DNA of 64,000 bases. It comes from Blastococcus xanthinilyticus. Lineage in GTDB: Bacteria > Actinomycetota > Actinomycetes > Mycobacteriales > Geodermatophilaceae. The notes beneath the pieces are model-generated. The model was not told the DNA's origin. It was given only the letters and a program-made list of their open reading frames with translations, and did no database searches. Both the position numbers and the translations under genes were made by a program. The DNA lies in the NCBI RefSeq assembly GCF_008124835.1, contig NZ_VNHW01000011.1, positions 1 to 64,000 on the forward strand, in the 5' to 3' direction. Of this stretch, positions 55,927 through 62,869 are shown piece by piece; position 1 is the stretch's first letter, and each line of letters begins with the position of its first letter.

Positions 55927-57117
55927 ATGTCCCGCTCGGTCATCGTCGGCGGCGCCCGCACCCCCATGGGGCGGCTGCTCGGCTCGCTCAAGGACTTCTC
56001 GGCGGCCGACCTCGGCGGCGTCGCGATCAAGGCGGCCCTGGAGCGGGCCGGCATCTCCGGCGACCAGGTCGACTACGTGATCATGGGCCAGGTCATCCAG
56101 GCCGGCGCCGGCCAGAACCCCGCCCGCCCGGCCGCCGTCGCCGGGGGCATCCCCATGTCGGTGCCGTCCTTCACGCTGAACAAGGTCTGCCTGTCGGGCC
56201 TGGACGCCATCGCGCTGGCCGACCAGCTGATCCGCGCCGGGGAGTTCGACGTCGTCGTCGCCGGGGGCATGGAGTCGATGACCCAGGCGCCACACCTGCT
56301 GGCGAACTCGCGCACCGGCACGAAGTACGGCGACACCGCGCTGGTCGACTCCATGGCCCACGACGGGCTGTCGGACACCTTCGACCAGGTGGCGATGGGG
56401 GTGCTCACCGAGCAGGCCAACAGCCGCTACGACCTCACCCGCGAGGAGCAGGACCAGTTCGCCGCCGAGAGCCACCAGAAGGCGGCCCGGGCGGCGAAGA
56501 ACGGCATCTTCGACGAGGAGATCACCCCGGTCCTCATCCCGCAGCGCAAGGGCGACCCGATCGAGTTCCGCGAGGACGAGGGCATCCGCCCCGACACCAC
56601 CGCCGAGAGCCTGTCGAAGCTCCGGCCGGCGTTCGCCAAGGACGGCACGATCACCGCGGGCACTGCGTCGCAGATCTCCGACGGCGCGTGCGCGGTCGTG
56701 GTCATGAGCGCCGAGAAGGCCGCCGAGCTCGGCTGCACGGTGATCGCCGAGATCGGCGCCCACGGCGTCGTCGCCGGGCCCGACGCCACGCTGCAGAGCC
56801 AGCCGTCGCGGGCGGTCCAGAAGGCCTGCGCCCGCGAGGGCATCGACCCCAAGGACCTCGACCTGGTCGAGCTCAACGAGGCCTTCGCCGCCGTCGGCAT
56901 CGTCTCCACCCGTGAGCTCGGCATCGACCCGGAGAAGGTCAACCCCAACGGCGGTGCGATCGCCCTGGGCCACCCGGTCGGCATGAGCGGCGCCCGGATC
57001 GTCCTCGACCTGGCGCTGGAGCTGCGCCGCCGCGGTGGTGGCGTCGGTGCCGCGGCGCTGTGCGGCGGCGGCGGCCAGGGCGACGCCCTGATCCTGCACG
57101 TCCCCGCGAAGGCGTGA
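55927..57117 (+). CDS. Acetyl-CoA C-acetyltransferase (thiolase)
   Basis: A 396-residue thiolase that condenses two acetyl-CoA or cleaves acetoacetyl-CoA. The nucleophile Cys is in [11 protein letters not shown] (residue ~89), the NEAF motif in [10 protein letters not shown], the His in [14 protein letters not shown] and the second Cys in CGGGGQG. The short family and position match FadA4 of Mycobacterium. It would supply acetoacetyl-CoA to the ethylmalonyl-CoA pathway and to PHA synthesis. ATG 55927 has GGAGG upstream. meaB overlaps its stop. Confidence 0.94.
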   Translation: MSRSVIVGGARTPMGRLLGSLKDFSAADLGGVAIKAALERAGISGDQVDYVIMGQVIQAGAGQNPARPAAVAGGIPMSVPSFTLNKVCLSGLDAIALADQLIRAGEFDVVVAGGMESMTQAPHLLANSRTGTKYGDTALVDSMAHDGLSDTFDQVAMGVLTEQANSRYDLTREEQDQFAAESHQKAARAAKNGIFDEEITPVLIPQRKGDPIEFREDEGIRPDTTAESLSKLRPAFAKDGTITAGTASQISDGACAVVVMSAEKAAELGCTVIAEIGAHGVVAGPDATLQSQPSRAVQKACAREGIDPKDLDLVELNEAFAAVGIVSTRELGIDPEKVNPNGGAIALGHPVGMSGARIVLDLALELRRRGGGVGAAALCGGGGQGDALILHVPAKA

Positions 57118-58145
57118 CCGGGTCCCCGGAGGGGACCGCAGTCCAGACGTCCGCGCCGTCGCGTCCCACCGGACGGCGCGGACGCCGTGCCGCCGACGTC
57201 CCCGCGCTGGTCGAGCGCGCCCGCGAGGGCGACGCCCGTTCGGTGGCCCGGCTGATCTCCCTGGTGGAGGACGCCAGCCCCGCGCTGCGCGAGGTGGCGG
57301 CGGCGCTCTCCCCGCACACCGGCTCCGCCCAGGTGATCGGGCTGACCGGCTCGCCGGGCGTGGGCAAGTCGACCTCGACGACGGCGCTGGTCCGGGCGCT
57401 CCGGGCCGACGGCAAGCGGGTCGGGGTGCTCGCCGTCGACCCGTCGTCGCCCTTCTCGGGCGGGGCGCTGCTCGGCGACCGCGTGCGCATGCAGGACCAC
57501 GCCGGGGACAGCGGGGTGTTCATCCGCTCGATGGCCTCCCGCGGCCACCTGGGCGGGCTGTCCTGGGCGACCCCGCAGGCGCTGCGGGTGCTCGACGCGG
57601 CCGGCTGCGACGTCGTCCTCATCGAGACCGTCGGCGTCGGGCAGTCGGAGCTGGAGATCGCCTCGCTGGCCGACACCACGCTGGTGCTGGTCGCCCCCGG
57701 CATGGGCGACGGCATCCAGGCGGCCAAGGCCGGCATCCTCGAGGTCGCCGACGTCTTCGTCGTCAACAAGGCCGACCGGGACGGCGCCGACCAGACCGTG
57801 CGGGACCTGCGCTACATGCTGTCCCTGGGCGGCCGGCACTCCGAGGCCGGCCACTGGCGGCCGCCCATCTGCCGCACCGTCGCCGCCCGCGACACCGACA
57901 ACGGTGTTGACGAGGTGCTCGCCAGGATCGAGGAGCACCGGCAGTGGCTGGAGGCCTCGGGCGAGGGGCACCGCCGGCGCAGCGAGCGGGCGGCCCGGGA
58001 GATCGAGGCGATCGCCCTGGCCACCCTGCGCGAGCGCATGGGCGACGTGCACGGCTCCGCGGCGCTCGGGACGCTGGCCGACCAGGTGGTGGCCGGCGGC
58101 ACCGATCCCTACCGCGCCGCCGACGAGCTGCTCGGCCGGCTCTGA
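57114..58145 (+). CDS. meaB: MeaB/ArgK-type GTPase, mutase chaperone
   Basis: A 343-residue G3E GTPase that protects B12 mutases and gates cofactor loading. Walker [13 protein letters not shown] is near residue 80, Walker B-like [17 protein letters not shown], the switch ETVGVGQSE and the base motif NKAD are intact, with the C-terminal dimer helix. GTG 57114 overlaps the thiolase stop (GTGA), tying mutase repair to the pathway genes. The first ~25 residues may be extra; GTG 57138 is an alternative. Confidence 0.94.
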   Translation: MTGSPEGTAVQTSAPSRPTGRRGRRAADVPALVERAREGDARSVARLISLVEDASPALREVAAALSPHTGSAQVIGLTGSPGVGKSTSTTALVRALRADGKRVGVLAVDPSSPFSGGALLGDRVRMQDHAGDSGVFIRSMASRGHLGGLSWATPQALRVLDAAGCDVVLIETVGVGQSELEIASLADTTLVLVAPGMGDGIQAAKAGILEVADVFVVNKADRDGADQTVRDLRYMLSLGGRHSEAGHWRPPICRTVAARDTDNGVDEVLARIEEHRQWLEASGEGHRRRSERAAREIEAIALATLRERMGDVHGSAALGTLADQVVAGGTDPYRAADELLGRL

Positions 58146-58161
58146 GCGCACCCCTGGCGGG

Positions 58162-59064
58162 TCAGGCGGGGGCGGGACTCGGCCGGGGGACGGGGTCGGG
58201 GTGGACCGGCGCGGGCGCCGGCGGCGCGAACCGCGCGGTGAGCCGTTCCCAGGGCAGCAGCGACAGGATCGCCACGCAGTGCGGCAGGAAGATGATCTGC
58301 ACGCCGGCGTAGACCATGACGTGGAAGCCGAGCAGGAACACGGCGAGGGCGATCCGGGCCCGGTCGCTGCGCACCAGCAGCATCAACGGCGCGGCGAACT
58401 CCAGCGCGAGCATCACCCACTGGGCGGCCGCCAGCAGGTAGGGGACGTCGAGGGTCCACTCCGACAGGTCGGTCCCGCGGCGGACCAGCGCCCGGGTCAG
58501 CGTGGCGCCGGTCGGCCAGTCCAGGCCGCCGAACCGGATCTTGGCCCAGGCGGCCAGGAAGTACGTGAGCATGATGGTCACGAACACCGCGGCCATCGCC
58601 CAGCCGGCGGCCTCGGACGACCGCCGGTCGCGGAGCCGGGCCCGGCCGATGGTCGGGAGCACCGCGAGGGCGACCAGGAAGGCGATCCGGTCGTGGTCCA
58701 CCTTGCCGTAGCTCATCGCGATCACCATCCACTCCGCGTAGAGGAGGAAGACGGCGGTCCCGAGCAGCCGGGGTGCCCGGCCGGTCGCCGCGGCCAGCGC
58801 CGCGGCCAGCAGCGCCCATTGGACGACGAGCACCACGGTGGTGGTCGGGGTGGGCAGGGGCAGCAGGCGGCCGATGAGCAGCGGGTCGTACCACTCCGTG
58901 GGCACGTGCGCGTGCGCCTTGGCCCAGGCGGTGGTGAGGAAGACGTCGACCGGGATGAAGAGGTAGACGAGCACGCGGAACACCGCGATCCGGGCCAGCG
59001 GGACCGGCCGGAACCACCAGCGGTCGGGCGCCGGCGCATCGCCGGTCGGAGCCGGTGCGGTCAT
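58162..59064 (-). CDS. HTTM-domain membrane protein (gamma-carboxylase-like)
   Basis: A 300-residue protein with about six to eight helices. It has the HTTM pattern of vitamin-K-dependent gamma-carboxylase relatives: LARIAVFRVLVYLFI near the start, WMVIAMSYGKVDHDRIAF, FLAAWAKIRFGGLDW with the Lys at the position of the carboxylase active-site Lys, and a late FHVMVYAGVQIIFLPH helix. Bacterial HTTM proteins have no established reaction. The ATG overlaps the stop of the upstream partner gene by four bases, so the two proteins probably act together in the membrane. Confidence 0.8.
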   Translation of the reverse strand: MTAPAPTGDAPAPDRWWFRPVPLARIAVFRVLVYLFIPVDVFLTTAWAKAHAHVPTEWYDPLLIGRLLPLPTPTTTVVLVVQWALLAAALAAATGRAPRLLGTAVFLLYAEWMVIAMSYGKVDHDRIAFLVALAVLPTIGRARLRDRRSSEAAGWAMAAVFVTIMLTYFLAAWAKIRFGGLDWPTGATLTRALVRRGTDLSEWTLDVPYLLAAAQWVMLALEFAAPLMLLVRSDRARIALAVFLLGFHVMVYAGVQIIFLPHCVAILSLLPWERLTARFAPPAPAPVHPDPVPRPSPAPA

Positions 59065-59549
59065 CGGTCGCCCTCCTCGAGCGCGTACTCCACCAGCACC
59101 CGGTCGGTCCGGGTCCCGGTCCGGCGGCCGTCGACCAGCTCGATCCGGCGCTGCACCACCTGCACCGTCACGAGCTCGGGCGCGGAGGGGTGCCGCTCGG
59201 CGAAGGCCTCGGCCAGCAGCCCGAGGAGCGCCGGGTTCTCCTGGACGCGGTCCAGCTGGCCCTCGAACTCCGCCCGCCGCAGCCCGACCTCGCCGCCGGA
59301 GAGCCGGACCTCCTCACCGGTCGCGGTGAGCCCGACCGTGCGGGTGGAGACGACCGGGGCGTCCGGATCGGCGCGGGTCGAGTACATCCGGAACGGGCCG
59401 AACGGGAACTCGTCGTCGTTCCCGAACAGCGTGCCGGTGAGGAACAGGGCGAGGACGACGCCCGTCGCGGCCAGGCGTCCGCGGCGGGCGGCGGGGGTCA
59501 GCCGGAGGACCGGCGACCCCGTCGGCTCGGGAGGAGGCGGGAGCGGCAC
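59061..59549 (-). CDS. Membrane-anchored partner of the HTTM protein
   Basis: A 162-residue protein with one N-terminal helix (about residues 26-43) and a probable outer domain that starts NDDEFPFGPFRMYSTR and continues with beta-strands and a helix (FEGQLDRVQENPALLGLLAEAFAERH). I do not recognise a named family. The FPFGPFRMYST segment looks like a conserved motif. TAGCCT on the minus strand (59561 to 59556) lies six bases before GTG 59549: leaderless first gene of a two-gene operon. Confidence 0.7.
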   Translation of the reverse strand: MPLPPPPEPTGSPVLRLTPAARRGRLAATGVVLALFLTGTLFGNDDEFPFGPFRMYSTRADPDAPVVSTRTVGLTATGEEVRLSGGEVGLRRAEFEGQLDRVQENPALLGLLAEAFAERHPSAPELVTVQVVQRRIELVDGRRTGTRTDRVLVEYALEEGDR

Positions 59550-59685
59550 GGGGGCAGGCTAGGACCGGAGGTGCCGCAGCGGGGGCTGCCGCGCACGGCT
59601 GCGGTCGGGGAGGGGGCGCACCCGTCACAGCCGACCCACCGGCAGCGAACTTGCGCATCCCTGGTGCGCTCGTGAGGATCGCCGG

Positions 59686-61164
59686 ATGAGCGGGGCTGCG
59701 GGACGTCCGGATGCCGTCGTCGTCGGGGCCGGACCGAACGGCCTGGCCGCGGCCCTGCGCCTGTCGGCCGCGGGACTGCGGGTGCATGTGGTGGACGCGG
59801 GCGAGCGGCCCGGTGGCGGCATGCGCACCGAGGAGCTCATGCGCCCCGGTTACCACCACGACGTCTGCTCGATCGTGCAGCCCCTCGCCGTCGCGGCGCC
59901 GTTCTTCCGGGAGTTCGACGCCGAGAGCCGCGGTGTGCGCTTCGCCCACCCGGAGATCAACTTCGCGCACCCCCTCGACGGCGGGGGCGCCGCGCTGTCG
60001 TTCCGGTCGTTGGAGCAGACCGCGGCCGGCCTGGGGGCGGACGGCGACGCGTACCGCCGGCTGTTCGGGCCGCTGGTCGAGCACGGCACCGACATCGTCG
60101 ACTTCTTCCTGACCAGCCGGCTGCGCTCGCTGCCCACGAAGAGCGTCGCCCAGGTGGTGAAGTTCGGGCTGACCGGGCTGCCGAACGTGCGCTGGCTGTC
60201 GCACCGGTACTTCGACACCGAGGAGGGGCGGGCCCTGGTCGCCGGCGCCGGGGCGCACGGGATGCTCGACCTCTCCCAGCCGCTGACCTCGGCGCTGGGC
60301 ATGCTGCTGGCGATGCTGTCCCACCACGTCGGCTGGCCGTTGATCGAGGGCGGGTCGCAGAAGCTGGCCGACGCGATGGTCACCGCGCTCGAGGAGCAGG
60401 GCGGTGAGGTGGTCACCGGGCACCGGGTGACCGACCTGCGGGAGTTCGAGGGCGTGCCCGCCGTGCTGCTCGACACCACGCCCGAGGACTTCGTGACCAT
60501 GGCGGGGGACCGGCTCAACGAGGGCTACCGCCGCTGGGTGCGCCGCTACAAGCACGGGGCGGGCGTGTTCAAGATCGACTGGATCCTGTCCGAGCCGGTG
60601 CCGTGGACCAACCCCGACGTGCGCCGGGCGGGCACGATCCACGTCGCGGGGAACCTCGAGGAGACGATCGCCGGTGAGCGGGCCCCGAACGAGGGCCGGA
60701 TCACCGACCGCCCGTACGTGCTCGCGGTCCAGCCGACCGTGCCCGATCCGACCCGCGCCCCCGCGGGCGGGCACATCTTCTGGGCCTACGTGCACGTGCC
60801 GCACGGCGCCGACGTCGACATGACCGAGGCCATCGAGAACCAGATCGAGCGCTTCGCCCCGGGGTTCAAGGACACCGTGGTCGAGCGGCACACGAAGACC
60901 GCCGTCCAGATGGAGCAGTGGAACCCGAGCTACCTGGGCGGCGACATCTCCAACGGCCAGGCCACGCTGCGGCAGATGCTGGCCCGCCCCGTGCCCCGGT
61001 GGAACACCTACAAGACCCCGGTGCGCGGCGTCTACCTCGCCTCGGCGGCGACCCCGCCCGGGCCCGCGGTGCACGGGGCGTGCGGCGACAACGCCGCCCG
61101 CGTGGCGCTGCGCGAGGTGTTCGGCGTGCGGAAGGCCCCGCCGCTGCGCCCGCCCGCGGGCTGA
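59686..61164 (+). CDS. FAD-dependent oxidoreductase (PYROXD2/phytoene-desaturase superfamily)
   Basis: A 492-residue flavoprotein. The FAD loop GAGPNG is at residues 14-19 within VVVGAGPNGLAAALRLSAAGL, followed by the acidic end of strand two and PGGGMRTEELMRPGYHHD. The C terminus VYLASAATPPGPAVHGACGDNAARVAL matches the second FAD site of this superfamily. Carotenoid desaturases are relatives, but the overall sequence is closer to PYROXD2-like proteins, whose substrate is unknown. GAGGA lies about seven bases before the ATG. Confidence 0.82.
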   Translation: MSGAAGRPDAVVVGAGPNGLAAALRLSAAGLRVHVVDAGERPGGGMRTEELMRPGYHHDVCSIVQPLAVAAPFFREFDAESRGVRFAHPEINFAHPLDGGGAALSFRSLEQTAAGLGADGDAYRRLFGPLVEHGTDIVDFFLTSRLRSLPTKSVAQVVKFGLTGLPNVRWLSHRYFDTEEGRALVAGAGAHGMLDLSQPLTSALGMLLAMLSHHVGWPLIEGGSQKLADAMVTALEEQGGEVVTGHRVTDLREFEGVPAVLLDTTPEDFVTMAGDRLNEGYRRWVRRYKHGAGVFKIDWILSEPVPWTNPDVRRAGTIHVAGNLEETIAGERAPNEGRITDRPYVLAVQPTVPDPTRAPAGGHIFWAYVHVPHGADVDMTEAIENQIERFAPGFKDTVVERHTKTAVQMEQWNPSYLGGDISNGQATLRQMLARPVPRWNTYKTPVRGVYLASAATPPGPAVHGACGDNAARVALREVFGVRKAPPLRPPAG

Positions 61165-61169
61165 CCTTC

Positions 61170-61236
61170 GGCGGGCCGGCCCGCCGGTATGCGCACGACT
61201 GCAGGTATGACGCCGGCAGAACCGCAGTCATGCGTA
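61170..61236. repeat. Palindromes between convergent genes
   Basis: GGCGGGCCGGCCCGCC at 61170-61185 is a perfect 16-base palindrome. It is followed by an imperfect inverted repeat whose arms at 61188-61205 and 61222-61236 share GACTGC/GCAGTC and a CGCA/TGCG end. The second arm overlaps the end of the DUF559 gene. It may be a two-way terminator or a dispersed palindromic element. Confidence 0.55.
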
Positions 61237-62118
61237 TCTCGGCGCATCCAGCGCAGCCCGGATCCGGGCGACGAGGATGACCGGGTCGCGCAGATCGGCC
61301 GCGGTCACGAAGATCACCGTCCAGCCGGCTGCGGTCAGCCGGTTGAGCCGCCGTCGGTCCTTGCCGACCTGCTGCGCCTCGCCGTGCCACACGCCGTCGT
61401 ACTCGACGGCGACCGCCCGCTCCGGCCAGCCGAAGTCGACCTGGGCCACGAAGCGTCCGTCGGCGTCGCACACCCTGTGCTGGGCGACCGGTCGTGGCAG
61501 GGGCGAGCCGTGCAGGAGCAGCCGCAGGCGGGTCTCCTGAGGTGACTGTGCGAGCCCGTCGGCCCGGCCGACCGCGAGGCGGATGCTGCGGCACCCCGGT
61601 CCGGTGACGCCGGCGGCCGCCGCACGGAGGTCGTCGAGGGTGATGAGCCGGGAGCCGAGGAACTGGTCGACGGCGACCACCGCGTCATCCGCCGGCTGGA
61701 TGCGCGCCAGGTCCAGCGCTGTCCGCATCGGGGTCGTGACGAGGACGCCGCGCCATCTCGTCACGTCGCCGGCCGGCAGGTGCCGGCGGGTCACGTGGAC
61801 CCCGCGGACGGCACCGCAGCGCCGCGCGGTGGGCAGCGTGCACTCGACCGGATCGTCGCTGCGCGCGGCCTCCACTCCCCAGAGCACGGCGGCGCTCCGC
61901 CCGCTGACCGTCGCGCCCGGGAGCAGTAGTCCGGCCACCGCCCGTGCGCGCCGTTCGTGGGTGACCGGCAGCGAGGCGCACGCGTAGACGTCGGGGAACA
62001 GCCGCCGCCACGCGGAACTGCGCAGGTGCCCCGGGGTCAGCAGGCCGGCGCGGACCTGCTCCGATCCGCGGAAGATCCGGCCGCGGAGCTCCGGTGGCCG
62101 GGTGGGGGTGCGGGTCAC
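61228..62118 (-). CDS. DUF559 protein with AbiEi-like N-terminal half
   Basis: A 296-residue protein. The first ~150 residues (IFRGSEQVRAGLLTPGHLRSSAWRRLFPDVYA... GVHVTRRHLPAGDVTRWRGVLVTTPMRTALDLAR) look like the winged-helix AbiEi-type antitoxin region. The C-terminal part is a Vsr/DUF559 nuclease-like fold with VDFGWPERAVAVEYDGVWHG and KDRRRLNRLTAAGWTVIFVTAADL, giving an Asp, a Glu and a His at nuclease positions. Proteins of this layout are numerous in actinobacteria and unexplained; defence or DNA repair is possible. No toxin gene is adjacent. GTG 62118 is the chosen start. Confidence 0.78.
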   Translation of the reverse strand: MTRTPTRPPELRGRIFRGSEQVRAGLLTPGHLRSSAWRRLFPDVYACASLPVTHERRARAVAGLLLPGATVSGRSAAVLWGVEAARSDDPVECTLPTARRCGAVRGVHVTRRHLPAGDVTRWRGVLVTTPMRTALDLARIQPADDAVVAVDQFLGSRLITLDDLRAAAAGVTGPGCRSIRLAVGRADGLAQSPQETRLRLLLHGSPLPRPVAQHRVCDADGRFVAQVDFGWPERAVAVEYDGVWHGEAQQVGKDRRRLNRLTAAGWTVIFVTAADLRDPVILVARIRAALDAPRYA

Positions 62119-62301
62119 CGCGGCACTCTCCCCGGTCGTGCCGTTCTCCCGTGGACGTCGTCCACAGGCCCCGCGGCGGGCAGCGCGCCCCTGCCGATTC
62201 GCGCTCATGCGCATGGACGTCGTTCTGGCGGCTGCTTTCCCGCGTCCGTGCGGATATCGGCGGGAATCGGCGCGGACGGGCGCCCCGGTAGCGTTCCGCG
62301 C

Positions 62302-62829
62302 ATGGTCCGACCGCTGGGGCTGCCCTTCGACCCGATCGAGCGGGCGGGGGAGACGTGGGAGGAGCGGTTCGGGCCGGCCTCGGCGATGCGCGCCGCGACG
62401 TCGGTCTTCCGGGTGCAGCAGATCCTGCTCGCGCGCTTCGACGGGGTGCTCAAGCCGCACGGGTTGACCTTCGCCCGCTACGAGGTGCTGGTGCTGCTCA
62501 CCTTCAGCCGGAGCGGCGAGCTGCCGCTCAAGGTGATCGGCAGCCGGCTGATGGTGCACCCCACCAGCGTCACCAACGCGATCGACCGGCTCGTGGCGGC
62601 CGGGTACGTGGACCGGCGGCCCAACCCGGCCGACGGGCGGGGCGTCCTCGCGACGATCACCGAGCGGGGGCGCGCGGTGGTCGACGCGGCGACCGCCGCG
62701 CTGATGGCCGTGGACTTCGGCCTGGCCGAGCTGTCGGAGGCCGAGCGCGACCAGCTGTTCGCCGTGCTGCGGTCGGTCCGGCTCGGGGCCGGGGACGTCG
62801 CCGACGGGGCAGGCGGACACGCAGGGTGA
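62302..62829 (+). CDS. MarR-family transcriptional regulator
   Basis: A 175-residue winged-helix regulator. The recognition helix is in VHPTSVTNAIDRLVAAGYVDRRPNPADGRGVLATIT (residues ~90-125), with the DxR wing motif (NPADGRG) and dimer helices at both ends. A TAGCGT box at 62289-62294 lies seven bases before ATG 62302, so the mRNA is leaderless. It ends 40 bases before the mutase gene, in the same direction, and the gap holds a strong palindrome, so it most likely controls that gene with an acyl-CoA or acid as signal. Confidence 0.88.
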   Translation: MVRPLGLPFDPIERAGETWEERFGPASAMRAATSVFRVQQILLARFDGVLKPHGLTFARYEVLVLLTFSRSGELPLKVIGSRLMVHPTSVTNAIDRLVAAGYVDRRPNPADGRGVLATITERGRAVVDAATAALMAVDFGLAELSEAERDQLFAVLRSVRLGAGDVADGAGGHAG

Positions 62830-62832
62830 CCG

Positions 62833-62862
62833 TCGACACACGATAGTTGGACGTCCTACTAT
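62833..62862 (+). promoter_or_regulatory. Promoter and 20-base operator of the mutase gene
   Basis: TCGACA (62833-62838), an 18-base spacer and TACTAT (62857-62862) form a good promoter with the ATG seven bases downstream (leaderless). ATAGTTGGACGTCCTACTAT (62843-62862) is a palindrome except for its two T/T flanking positions; it fills the spacer and covers the -10 box. The MarR gene just upstream is the obvious candidate ligand-responsive repressor. Confidence 0.7.
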
Positions 62863-62869
62863 TGGGTGC

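Noticed and set aside
59686-61164. Carotenoid phytoene desaturase
   Set aside because: It has the superfamily FAD motifs, but no carotenoid gene is near and the sequence looks closer to PYROXD2-like oxidoreductases.
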